A stretch of DNA of 64,000 nt from Formicarius rufipectus (taxonomy: Eukaryota; Chordata; Aves; Passeriformes; Formicariidae), in assembly GCA_013399695.1 (NCBI GenBank), contig VXAU01000691.1, positions 2,076,992 through 2,140,991 of the forward strand, written 5' to 3'. The notes under the pieces are model-generated. The model was given only the letters and a program-made list of their open reading frames with translations, did not search any database and was not told the origin of the DNA. A program made the translations under genes and the position numbers. Shown here in pieces: positions 10,337 to 21,138 of this stretch. Positions within the stretch are counted from its first letter, which is position 1; each line of letters opens with the position of its first letter.

Positions 10337-13300
10337 GCAGAGGTTTTGTTGGCTGTCAAACAAAACCAAGCAGTCAAACCCTCCCAGTCCATTCTGGCCC
10401 ACTTTGAAGATGTCATTCAGAATGGAAATGCTCTGAGGTCTCCCTGACAGAGGAGCCTGAACCTTCAAGGATTCCACACAGAGATGGTCCTTGACACCCA
10501 AAATGTCACAACCCCCACGGCCCAGCCCTCTGAACCAGCAGCGATTCCCAGGTTATTTCCCAAGTGTTCTTCCAGAGTCCACTAAACTCCTTCTTGAAGC
10601 CCAACCTGAAATCTCTGAAGGTTTTCACTCTTCCTTGCCATGGCCCTACTCTGCAGGTTTAGCTTTCTGACCACCCTGGTAATACCTCAAGTTTTTATGG
10701 TGGGAAATACACTGTACGAATAAACAAAATAACTTGGTAGCCAGCCAGGTTTTGAGCAATTTCTCCGTTTTTAACTTGTGAAGAGGTCCCAGTAGGTTGG
10801 GGAAACCAGAGAATGTAGTGAGAACCAGATTAGGTCAGTAAATATATACTGTCCACTGCTCATCTTTTTTCCAAACTATACATCCAACTTCCACAAGGAT
10901 CTTCTAGCAGGTCAGGGCTGATTCCTTCAGGTGCTTCTAGAAGGGTGTTGGGTACCTGCTGAGCCTGTTCCCTGACAAGGCATCCCCCAGGCACACAGGG
11001 AGCCTTTCCTTACCCTTGTGCCAGTCAGACCTTTATTTACCTGGTATGACCTGGCAGGCACTGGTTGGTTACATCTTAACTGGCTGCTGTTTGGACAAAA
11101 CTAATGAGCTTTGGTCACTTAAGGCCTCATTTACTTTATTTGTTAGGGGATATTATTCCATAGGAGCAAGCCTATGGGTCAGAAGGGTTTTTTTAAATCT
11201 TGCACTATATAATTTGGGTACTGGAATAGCAAAATGGATTGAAGAAAGCAGGAACAAGCATATTCATGATCATGTGTCTAAATTGTTTGGAACTTATTTA
11301 GCTTTCCTCCTCAATAAACAACCTTTATTCCAGGAAACCCCAGGGTGCTCTCTGTGTGCCACTGACAGCGTTCAGTTCTGAGGTTTCTAGAGAAAGACAT
11401 CTCAAGTTTTCTGAGAAATTCAGAGTATTGTTTTTGTGTTTCCAAAGTTTTTTCACAGGAAGCATTAGGCTGTTAGTAGAAACGGCTTTCATACTGTGCT
11501 CAAGGTTGAGGTATTGGCCAGGTTTTCTCTCCTTGTCTATTTTCAGTGTGCAAGTGACACATAGAAGTGTCCTGCTTCAGAGTCCACCTGCAAATGGGAT
11601 TTCCAGAGGCAGGGACAACCTGTGTGTAGTGGAGACAACCCCAGGTAGAGTGCTTTTATGGCACAAAAGGCAAATTTGCCTTGGTTGTCCTCAGGTGTGG
11701 ATGTGAAAGAGCATTTGGCTGCAGTACCTGTACAGCTGTTCTGGGGTGGCTTCAGTAGTGTGAGAAGGACTCGGAGGCTCCTGCAAATGCCTGATTGTTT
11801 AGGGGTGTTAATTACCCATTGATTTCTATTGATTGTGGCTATCTGGAACTTCTAAAGATAAAGGAGGCCTGTAATGATTTAAAAGGTTGATTTCAAAGGT
11901 GTAAGACAAGGTATTGTTCTGAAGAGATGAAAATATATGTGGCAACTAGATATAGAGACACATAGATATAGGGATGTTCTCTTTATTTCTTCTCAGTATT
12001 TCATTTCTACCCTGTGAATTAGCATATTAATTCATGTGTGGTCTGTGCTGGATGCTATAGAGGAAGAGAACAGGGATTTACTTAATGATTTCTGTTGGCA
12101 CATATTTAAGGAATTGGAGCTATGTTAAGGTGTCTTTACTGATCTATTTCCTTGAAATAAATTTTAATTATAGAGAAACTGATAGTCATAAAGCACTTTC
12201 CAAACAATTTCTTATTAATTCAGCTTTTTAAGGCGCATGTTAAGAAAGGTTTTAACCTACAAGGTGCATGGAAAGCTTTTACTGAAAACTTCAAAACAGC
12301 CCTTATTTGAATATAACTGTTCTGAAAACTGCAAGAGCAGAACTTACATTTGAGTGAATATGAAGACACAAAACTTCAGGAGGTCTAAGCAGAAAGTTTA
12401 TATATAGCTAGAGAAAATATGCCATCTTATTTTAGCTTTATTTCCTCCCAAACTGAATTGATTAGGCTTTTTATACCTCCTTCTTCACCTGCTGTAGTAC
12501 TTTGTTTTGATTAATAAGTTGTCCTTCTTTTCCTTCAAGATAAGTTGTCCTTCTTTCTAAAGTGTGGCTAAAATGACTTTATTTTCCAGGAAATCTGTAC
12601 TATCATTCAGAATGTTATGCTATAAGAACATTCCTTACCCATTCCAATCTAGTGAACTTGGAGACATCCAGGATTCCCACAGCCCTACCTCAGTGGTTTT
12701 ATTCTGTAAGGATTTTCTCTAGTACATTTTGACTGTTGCTCTTGTTTTTCAAATGACATTTTGGAATGCAGATTTTTCTGCACTTTCAGTCAGCAGATGT
12801 TCCCTACAGCAGATGCACAACTTGAAAAATAATAACTGCTAAAAATACACAAGCTGTCGGCTTGGTTTGTACTGAGAGAAACTAAAACTTCAAGATAGAT
12901 TTGTATTTAAATGCAATGTAAGAAAGTTGAATCATTCCCACAGACCAATGGCAATCACATCAAATGGTGCAAATAATCACATTATAAATGCTTAATTTGA
13001 GTCCAAGGTGGGGTGAAGGTGGAGTAAAGTTGTTGCTGTACAAGCTAAAAACGCCAACATGGTTTTGGAAAAGAAATCATGAAAAATTATTAATCAAGTC
13101 ACTGATATTAAGATTTCATTCTCTGGTAGTCACTACTTAAAAATAGCTCTTCCTTTGTGCTTACACCTTTAAGATCTCATAGCTGTAATGTTTATTCACC
13201 TGACCTTGCAGAAAATATTTGTCTTAGTGCATACTAAACAAGCTGTGAAAGTACCAGGATTTCAAACAAACCTGTAAAAAAAGCAAGTAAGGATGCTTCC

Positions 13301-13738
13301 TTTCCACTTAGCTCAAGGCTGCTTTTACTTGTCAGGGAGGCAGCAAAATAAAAGCAGTGAGAATTTTGAGAGCTCAATGGCAATCACACAGCCTGTGCAC
13401 CTCCAGCAGCTCCCATTTGACAAAGTTGCACCCATTGCTAAAGTCAGAACGAGGACAGTATTCCTTTTCTCATTGCACTTACACACAATACATGGAGAGG
13501 AAAAAATTAGTGTGCTAATTTGACAAACTGAAATGAGGTACCTTAAGCAAAGATGAAAATTTCATGACAATGTTTCCTTTTTTTTTTTTTTAATGTGAAA
13601 GTGTTCCTATTTGTTTGAGTGTGGGTGTGCACATACATGGAGTGAGATGGATGCAGCAAGGAACTCTGGCTGAAAACAAAGGCACTTTCAGGGAATAACT
13701 TGGATACAAGTCCGCCTTTCTAAGCGCAGACTTTAAAA
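10337..13738. other. Non-coding stretch; probable first-intron side of the minus-strand gene
   Basis: No exon was recognised. If the splice donor at about 13745 is used, this sequence is intron of that gene. It includes a small direct duplication at 12515-12556 (16-bp unit taagttgtccttcttt repeated with 26-bp period) and a T run at about 13577-13592. Frames at 11016-11706 are open for 116-121 codons but show no domain features. Confidence 0.45.
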
Positions 13739-13750
13739 CTCCTACCTCTC
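13739..13750 (-). other. Splice donor after first coding exon
   Basis: On the minus strand the exon ends ...GCAGAGAG and is followed by GTAGGAG, a good match to the vertebrate donor pattern. The last exonic base is 13746, and the intron starts with GT at 13745-13744. Reading through would hit a TAG at once, exactly where a coding exon with a phase-2 junction should break. Confidence 0.7.
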
Positions 13751-14167
13751 TGCAGATTCATCTGTATTTTCTTCCGTGATCATCTGCAGCTCCTGTGAGG
13801 CTTTACTTGAATCCTCTTTACCGGAGTTTTCCTCAGTGCTCGTCTTGGGAATATCCTCATTTGCCCGAAGCTGCTCGATAAGGTTCTGCTGATGCCAGGC
13901 TTGAATGGAGCGGTGGTGCCCCGGCGTAGGACCTGGCACGGGGGCCAGGATGTTGTGGTGGACGGGACTGCTGTTTTTCTTCAGCCCATTTCTGTCCCGA
14001 GAGTGGTTCTTCAACCTGCTCTGCACCGGTGTCCCTCTGTGCTCGTATCCTTCCTGCTGGTGGCAGCTCCCCGTGCCTGCGGAGCCTGGCGAGGGGTGAC
14101 TGAACCACCTCCAGCGGAGCCTCAGGATCTGCTTCACATCAAACTCTTTCTTTCCAGATACTGACAT
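13746..14167 (-). CDS. First coding exon of an unrecognised vertebrate gene (140 codons + 2 nt)
   Basis: An open frame starts with ATG at 14167 and runs 422 nt to a good splice donor. I do not recognise the protein. The N-terminus is MSVSGKKEFDVKQIL, followed by a basic-aromatic patch (RLRWRWF, residues 16-22). A basic segment follows at residues 51-64 with HSRDRNGLKK. Next is a Pro/His-rich stretch at about 68-86, then a polar region ending in an acidic Ser/Thr/Glu/Lys-rich tail at 103-140. There is no signal peptide, membrane segment or zinc-binding pattern, and the exon looks largely disordered and intracellular. The frame is richer in GC and CpG than the surrounding DNA. The start is chosen because it is the first in-frame ATG after an oligo-A leader, with A at -3. 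The rest of the gene must lie leftwards, in this window or beyond; no second exon was identified. It could instead be an alternative 5' exon of a larger gene. Confidence 0.65.
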
Positions 14168-14213
14168 TTTTTTTATTTTTTTTTTTTTAAGGGGGGAGAA
14201 AGAAAAAAAAAAA
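14168..14213 (-). other. Homopolymer-rich leader just before the start codon
   Basis: On the minus strand the bases directly upstream of the ATG are two oligo-A runs. They are preceded by a pyrimidine tract (a T run, then CTTTCTCCCCCC). The pyrimidine stretch resembles a splice-acceptor tract but no AG follows before the A runs, so I read it as 5' leader. Such homopolymers are slippage-prone and may vary between individuals. Confidence 0.5.
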
Positions 14214-14380
14214 AGACAAAAGCCTATTCTTTTAGGAAGGAAACGGATTCTTTGTTATCTCTCGTGTTTCAACTCCTCTTCTTAAGAAAAGACAACAAAA
14301 GGACAAATACCGGTAGCGCTCTCGCTCTCTCTCTCCTGATTAACACTCCGCAAGCCCTCGCCGGCGATGCTGAGCTGCTG

Positions 14381-14404
14381 CTAAGTGTATAGGTGGGAAT
14401 CCAT
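14381..14404 (-). other. Upstream ORF 2 in presumed 5' leader (MDSHLYT)
   Basis: The ATG at 14404-14402 opens a seven-codon frame ending in TAG at 14383-14381. It lies between the TATA-like element and the main start. If transcription starts near 14500, scanning ribosomes would meet it before the main ATG, so it could lower translation. This depends on the inferred transcription start. Confidence 0.4.
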
Positions 14405-14417
14405 CCTGACAGGATGA

Positions 14418-14425
14418 TGAGGTCA
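14418..14425 (-). promoter_or_regulatory. CRE-like octamer TGACCTCA
   Basis: On the minus strand this reads TGACCTCA, one mismatch from the palindromic cAMP-response element TGACGTCA. It lies about 100 bp downstream of the TATA-like element, so within the presumed leader rather than the classic upstream position. An 8-bp near match is common by chance. Confidence 0.25.
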
Positions 14426-14447
14426 GACCTTAAACAAGTAAATCAGC

Positions 14448-14471
14448 TTAGCACAGGAAAGCAGCCACCAT
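14448..14471 (-). other. Upstream ORF 1 in presumed 5' leader (MVAAFLC)
   Basis: The ATG at 14471-14469, with G at +4, opens a seven-codon frame ending in TAA at 14450-14448. It would be the first AUG of a transcript starting near 14500. Confidence 0.4.
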
Positions 14472-14494
14472 AACACTACCCAGCTGCCAGGCTT

Positions 14495-14535
14495 ACACGC
14501 TCCCAGCGCTACAGCGCGGCTCGAATATATATAAC
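14495..14535 (-). promoter_or_regulatory. Putative TATA-type core promoter for the minus-strand exon
   Basis: On the minus strand a TTATATATATT element (about 14524-14534) is followed by a GC-rich, CpG-containing segment. A start about 25-30 bp downstream would fall near 14495-14505 and give a leader of about 330 nt before the ATG. Local CpG is raised across 14290-14525 compared with the flanks, but not enough to call a full CpG island. This is inferred from position and motif only. Confidence 0.4.
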
Positions 14536-17000
14536 CCAACCTCACATGATCCTCAGGGATCCCGAGCTGCAACTTAAGATGCAGGCAAGCACATCCAAAT
14601 GAAGTGACACGACTTTCTATCTACCTCGCAGCGTTCGCCATCAAGCCTGCTAATGAGAAATGCTGCATCCCACGGAAGATTTGGAGAGAATTCTTTCAGG
14701 GGGATTCTTTGGTAACGAGTCGCCCTGGAACTCTCCCGCAGCTCACGCCTTCCCCTTAAGGGTTTGCATTTGACTGGCTCGGTAAAAAATTCCTACAAAT
14801 GGCCTCGGTGTGGTAGCACTTACCTAAAGGAGAGACAGCGTTGGAATACATGGTGCAGAACGGGATGTGTTTTCTCACCTACAGAAAGCTTTTCTCTCTG
14901 TAATTGCAGGGGATGAGAACAGAGGGAGGGAGCTCAGGAAAATCGGAGATGTGCTCCCTGAGAGTGTATCTGTGGAAAACACAGTTTCCTGGCTAAGTGC
15001 CTGTGTAAACACCCTTTCCCATCCTGCTCTCAGTTTCTCACGGACAGTGATATGCTTCTAATATTTTTTTTGAAAACACCTTTCTTTGCTTTCTTTTGAT
15101 AGTGTGCACTGCAATGTGTATTCAGCAAATTTAACAGAGGCTACGTATTCCTGCCCATCCCTTGGTTACTAGGCAGGGCTCTGAGAAATGTTCCCTGTGT
15201 GTTTGGAAATAATGTGCACAGAACGTGTTCCTGTGCAAATTGAAAATAAATGAATGGACTGGATTTTGTTTATTCTGTTACATTCTCCAAGGTTTGCTAC
15301 TGATGATCTACCCGACTGTAAGTGGTGGGCAGAAATAAAAAAAGCTGTAACGGAGCCAACAGAACAGGATTCAGAGCTAAAGGAGCTTTCCAATACACCT
15401 TCTTATATCTCCTCTTTGGACCTTCTCACATTAACTTCCTTTTTCTCTGTCTTTGTTGTGAATTTTTCTTCTTTTTTTTTTTACCCAGGCTCTACTGATG
15501 GGGCATTGAGCCATCAAACAGCAAAATCTGCTTCTCTTTTCCTTTTTGGCTGCATATAATGCAAGCAGAGAAATGTGAAGTAGGGTTTAGGGTGAAAATG
15601 AGCAAAATGAAAGGATAGGAGTAAGGAATCATTACCCTTTATGCTGGGCTTGCCAGCTCCTGTCCTATTCGTGGCATTCAAACAAATGATATGCAGCATT
15701 ATGGACCAGATGCAGGTGAGAAAAATTGTGAAGAACAGCAAAATAATTGACCGATATTATACTACGTAAATACACAGAGGGAAGGACTTGGTTCAAAAGA
15801 AAACCTGTCTGAAAGAGTTGGCCATGAAAGGCAGGAAGGAGGAAGTTGAGGAAAGATTTGACAGATGTAGCCAATGCATCTCTGTTGCTATAGAGAACAT
15901 TGAGGCTGAGCTGTGGCAATTCAATGTACATTAACCAGACTTCAATTTATGTGCTATAGGAACAGAGAGAAACTAGAAAACCTGTGCAACTTCTAAAAAG
16001 TTATATTAAGATGAAGGTATGTAAAGTCCTGGTCATGCACTTTACAGGGGGTTTCAATTCAAGCTTGTTGAGAATATAGACTAATAAAGAAGTTGCTCTC
16101 AAAATTCAGGGACTTTAGAGAATTTATAGGGAATGAATAGATAAATTAAAAGGCTGGGCATTGAGTAGGAAAGATTACTGCATGTCCAGAAGTCAGTGTA
16201 AAATGTTTTGACACTTAATTGATGACCTTTTATAACAACCTAGAATTTTCTGAAGGTACAAGTGTTTCAGGCATTTTTTTCTTGCACTACAACTACACGT
16301 ATTTAGTGCAATGATTCTTGACTTTGCAATTTCAGCCTGCACACCTCTGGATGTCATTCTTTTCAATTTCGTCCAAGTGATGAGGCTTAGTGGTACCTGT
16401 ATCTATTCCCCAGGACTGCCTACGTGGCAATCTGACATCTGTTTTAAGGAGGGAACCTCTACACACCGCGTGAATGAAATAATTTCTGATGAAACCTTGT
16501 AGAGGTGGACAGAGAACACGGTTTCTTGCTCCTCTTTAATCAGGTCATTGAGCTATCTCAGCAGCTCTGGCAGCTCCTCTTAGCAACGGCTCTGACACAT
16601 TTAATCCATATTTTTCACCATTGTCACAAAGCTCCTGTCATTTCCCTTCCCTTAAATCCCTTTTGCAGAAGTCATCCTTTATTCCAAGATATCATCAGAA
16701 ATGTATTCCCTGGATTTTACTGGAGAATGTCCAAACAGCACTTCTTTTTGTGAATTACTCCAATTCCTGCTAACTCAGGACATGTTTTAGGAGATGTAAA
16801 TTGTGTCTGGCCAAAATTAGTATAGTAGAACTGGACATTTGCTGAAGAGACTGTCTCAGTCAGTTTGAGTCATCACTGAATATGTTTCAGGTAGGGCATA
16901 AGTAGATTATTTTTCACACAGCTTTTTACTGTCCTGGCTAAAATTTCAGTGTGCTGTGATTTGATACCCCAAAACTTCAGGCCTGAAATTATTAGAAGTG
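14536..17000. other. Upstream flank, no gene seen
   Basis: This is the 5' side of the minus-strand gene. It contains no recognised exon or repeat. Frames at 15254-15559 (plus) and 15514-15931 (minus) are open for 75-101 codons, are AT-biased and have no domain features. A poly-T run occurs at about 15472-15482. Confidence 0.45.
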
Positions 17001-17062
17001 GGTATGTGGCATATATATAATTATATGTATTACCAACCTGGTGCACCTTTATGCCACATACC
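17001..17062. repeat. 13-bp perfect inverted repeat, possible stem-loop
   Basis: ggtatgtggcata at 17001-17013 is the exact reverse complement of 17050-17062. The 36-bp loop is AT-rich with its own short tataatta palindrome. The geometry (about 62 bp total) suits a stem-loop, but a 13-bp stem is shorter than the roughly 22-bp stem of a typical microRNA precursor, so I do not call an RNA gene. Confidence 0.5.
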
Positions 17063-17364
17063 TGCTTTTAATCATTTAGATCCATGTTCCACTGAGAAAA
17101 CTAATTCCCTGGAAACTGAATTCAATGGGAATGTTTTGCTTCTTGGTAATTTCTTTGTAAATCTCTGTCATATTTTAGATGTATCTCTGACTTGGTTCAA
17201 GCTGCTAAATGGGAAAATTTACATGATTTTTCTGGTTTTACTATTCTTAATTTGTTAACTTTGGTCTCATTTGGATGAATAATCACCATATCAGCATGAA
17301 TTTTTCCCCTTATGGGCAGAAAGCTCCAAAGAATAGGATTTTCTAGGGCTACAGCAAGTTTAGT

Positions 17365-17980
17365 CAAGGCCACCAAGGCAGCTGGAGCATATGATGGATG
17401 AGGGGAGGCAGCCACAAGAGGATTTGTTTGACCTGATGAAGAAAAGGCTCAGGGGCATTTTGTTTCTGCCTCCAGGTACCTGATGGGAGAGCAGAGAAAT
17501 GACACAGTCGGGCTGGTTTGGAAGTGCCCACTGACAGGACTAGAGACAACAGGCACGTGTTGGCACATGGGAAATCTGATTAGACAGAAGAAAACTTTCT
17601 AGCTGTGATGGTGATCAAGCAGGTGGGAAGTTGCCAAGAGAGGTTGTGGCATCTCCTTCTTCAGAGAAAGCTGGATCTATTTATGGTGGGCAGGCCCTGG
17701 CATAGGGTGCCCAGAGAAGTTGTGGCTGCTCCATCCCTGGAAGCGTCCAGGGTCAGGTTGGACAGAGCTTGGAGCAACCTGGGCTGGTGGGAGGTGTCCC
17801 TGTCCATGGCAGGGGGTTGGAATGAGATCATCTTTAAGGTCCTTTCCTACCCAAGCCATTCTGTGAGCCCAAGAGGACTTGGTTGCCAAGTTATCCAAGA
17901 TAATTGGTGTAGTTGCTTGCTTTGAGTAGGTGGTCAGATTAGCTGAGCTCCAGAAGTCCCTTCCAGGCTGTTCCTCTGTC
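17365..17980 (+). mobile_element. CR1 LINE 3' portion (host copy, interrupted)
   Basis: The left part (17365-17679) follows the CR1 3' region in order: 'aaaaggctcagggg', 'aggtacctgatgggag', 'tgcccactgacaggac', 'agaaaactttct', 'gttgccaagagaggttgtgg'. The match stops near 17680 and resumes at about 17880 with 'tagttgcttgctttgag', then 'gagctccagaagtccc' and 'ttccaggctgttcct', the expected end of the same element. The gap is filled by a second CR1 copy. Plus orientation, 5'-truncated, no coding capacity. Confidence 0.8.
17680..17870 (+). mobile_element. Second CR1 3' end nested inside the first
   Basis: A complete-looking CR1 3' terminus: 'ggtgcccagagaagttgtgg', 'ctgctccatccctggaag', 'agcaacctgggctggtggga', 'ggtgtccctgtccatggcag', 'gatcatctttaaggtccttt', 'ccattctgtga'. 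It is closer to consensus than the flanking copy, which fits a younger insertion. Same orientation as its host. Confidence 0.85.
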
Positions 17981-20744
17981 ACATGCCAGAGAATCTTTGA
18001 GATGTTCAAAGATGAGCCAGGTGAAACCCATGTCACTTTATGCTGTGAAAAAGAAATAAATCTCCAGAAATCTCATCTCCACTTGGGCACCAAGGCAGCC
18101 AAGCATCAGCACCTGCCAACTGCTCAGCCCACTGGAGGTTTGCTGGGAGTCTGAGGAAGATCAACCCTTTGTTCTCTGAAAAGCCTCCTTTCCACTCAAC
18201 GGCTACAAGCTCTTGAGGAAGATCTTTGTTCACATCAGGAAAACACATTAAATGTGATGGCAGACTGGCACCCAGCAGGAAACTGGAAATCATTTTAAAA
18301 GGTGTGTATAAACATGTTGAATTTCCAGAGAAGTTGAATGATGTGTATTAAAAGTAAGTTGCATAAATAGGTTTTTATAATAATTTTAAGATTACAACTA
18401 TAAATACCTAATGTTCCACTTGATTTAGCAAATTATAAAGGTACTTTCATCATAAACTACCTGTTGAGAATTTTGTCACAAATCATGTTGTAAATAGGTT
18501 TCAAAAACGACTTTTAGCTGCAGCTGCCTCCCAAGTTCATCTGCCACCAAATCACCCAACAGAAAGGAGTTTGTAATGCATTTTAATAGGTCTGGATTTT
18601 CTAGTTAATAACTTAGTAATTTCTTTCTTTGAGGATTCAATATATTCATGCAGTTATGTAATGTTTATTCTCTTCTCAAAAGAGACACATCAAATTATTA
18701 CTCTTTCTTTTGCTGTTTGCCCTAAGCTGGTAGCACAGTGCTCGTATGAGAGGCCTGTTAGAAAAGTCCCTCTCTGTTCCCACAAACCTTGCAAAGAACA
18801 ATTAAATAAAAAGGAATCATCTGCCTTTCTTGTAGAATAATTCCAGAAAGACACCACTAGTGGAGCCTGAAGCCAAGAATATTGCAAGCACAAGGTTACT
18901 ACCAAGAGCCAATAAAAATACATCTTTGCTGAACATGAGACAGACCAGCAAAAAATGAATTTTTTATTAAAGTCAACAATAGCTCTGGACCAGAGGACCT
19001 ACCAGTGCCAGGATAACTGACTCTAACAGGAAAAATTATATCTGCTGAATGAAACAATCTAAAAGGAAGACAAGCACAGAAAGTGAAATTTTTGATCAGA
19101 TTTTTCAAGGTGTTTGGTTGCCTGTTATGATACTACATCTTTTAGGAAGTCAAGCTAATTACTTGTATCAATGTTCTTTACGATGTTTGCATCATTGTAA
19201 AAACAGGTAAGACTTACACACGTACAGATTGTTGATCAATAATCAAGTTCTCTGCAAAAAACTGTTCACTCTTTACCCAAACATCGTGTCCCACAATTTG
19301 TGTCCTCAGCCTCTGCACTGCGTGTCAGGCCAGACACAGAGAACAAGAAGTTGAGTAGTTTTATTACCCTGTTTTGAAAAATAATGTTTCAGGAGAACTC
19401 CCATTAGTCCATCCTTTGTGAAAGAGAGATTCCAGGAAACATCTGCACAGCACAGCAGCAGCATTACAGGAGGCAAAGTTCCATGGAAAGGAACACGAGG
19501 AAAACAAAAACAGAGTTCTATTTAAATTCTGCAGGAAAGTTCAACTTTCTTTTCAAAGAAAACTTTGAAGTCCACAAACACGAGTCAGTTGAAGACAATC
19601 AGATATTCCCAACTAAAGGAGGCAGGGGAGATGAGCCACTTCAGGGAAAGTGTTGACACATTTAAATGCAGTTGCTTCCTCAAATAGCTGGGAACTGTAC
19701 TACAGATTGCAACCCACGGACAAAGCTGAAAGCCAAAATTGAGGAAAAGTCACAGCATTTCCACAAGATCCAAGGGAAAAGAATGTGAGACGTGAGCCTG
19801 GTATAAGTAAGGTATAATTAATAGGACCAATACTGTCACCTTCAAAAGGAAACCAGAGTATCAGAGATAAGAAAGGGAAAAATATCCAGTTCACAAGCAG
19901 CTGGGAAGCATCTCCCATGAACAAGGGCTTGAAAGTGATGCCACTTTCAAGCAGCAAAAAGAAGCTCAAACACATGACTTGAAACACCTGTCACAAGTCA
20001 GGAACAAGGTGTAAAAAAGTATGTGACTGGTGCAAAGAAATGCAAAAATAGTTTTTACTGATTTTGATTCTATTTAGTAAAATCTGAGCTATTTGTCTTA
20101 CTTTTTTTTCCCAACTGCTGTGCTCAAGAAAAGTCAACTGTTCTGTTAGCAATGCCATTGCCTAGCGGTAAAATTCAGGACCCTTGTGAAGAGTAACACC
20201 CCCAGCTCTCAAGGAGGATTAGCAGAGGCAGAAACAAGGCAACCTGTAATTTTGCATTACTGTATGGGAAGCAGAAAGCCAATAGGGGCATTTTGACTTG
20301 CTAAGAGCCCATTTCTAAGAAATACATTTTTCAAGTGGGCTAAACAAACAACTTTTCTCTTAAACAAAGAAAAAACTTGAAGTATACTCGAGATGAAAAA
20401 ATTCTTGCCAATGTTCCAAAGGGAGATTTCAAATTTAATATTGACTTTTCTTGAGAGGCATAAAATTACATCCCCTTTCCCTTCTTAGCCCTGAGTAGCA
20501 CAGAAATATCCCACCTCCTAGAAATAACTTCAGAGTTGAATCATAATGTATCTGCTGGTGAGTCAGAAAGGGGTTTTGGTTTCTTGGAGTTTTCTGGGGT
20601 TTGTTTAGTTGGTTATTCTTGAAATAGTCTACTAGTTCAAGAACTCCAGAAGTCTGTGCAATAGAAATTGTTTTGTGTTTTAATGCCATTTTCCTTTCTG
20701 ATAGCAGCTATGAAGTTAGAGAAGGACACTCAAGGTTTTATCTA
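17981..20744. other. Non-coding stretch, nothing seen
   Basis: No recognised exon or repeat. Frames are short and AT-biased on both strands. Confidence 0.45.
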
Positions 20745-21138
20745 CTTTTGTTTTGAAAACCTCTAGGACAGAGATGTTGGAACACCTCTGGCAAACTTTT
20801 TCCAATGCTTGAGTGTCCCAATAGTACAAACATTTTTCTTAGAACTGGTCTGAACCTCCCTTGTTTTGATTTATGCCACTGACTGATACTTTTCTTCCTC
20901 TTACCATGCCCTGTGAAGAGCTCTGCTTGGTCTTATTGATGACCTTCCTGCAGACACTGGGAGGCTGCTGAAACTTCCCTTCTCCAGGCTGAACAAGCCC
21001 TGTTCCCTCAGACTTTACCCTTTGGGTGAGTGTTTCAACCCTTAATCACCCTGAGGACCTTCTGCTGAACTGACTTTAGTTTGTCAACATCTTTCCTGTG
21101 CTGTTGGGGCGGGACTGTGCAAACCCGGCAGTGTTTAT
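20745..21138 (-). mobile_element. CR1 LINE 3' region, reverse orientation
   Basis: Read on the plus strand this follows the reverse complement of the CR1 3' region: 'ttttgaaaacctctagga', 'cttttccaatgcttgag', 'gaacctcccttgtt', 'tgaagagctctgcttgg', 'ttctccaggctgaacaagcc', 'cctcagactttaccct', 'agtttgtcaacatctttcc', 'tgtgctgttgggg'. The extreme CR1 tail is missing on the left, so it is either deleted or too diverged to see. Confidence 0.8.

Noticed and set aside
9325..10436. Cys/Val/Ser-rich open frames up to 182 codons
   Set aside because: They lie wholly or almost wholly on a stop-free 20-bp minisatellite unit, several overlapping frames are open at once, and there is no splice or promoter context.
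17001..17062. MicroRNA precursor
   Set aside because: The stem is only 13 bp and the loop 36 bp, too short and too open for a typical precursor.
17605..18036. 106- and 119-codon frames on opposite strands
   Set aside because: Both sit inside the nested CR1 pair.
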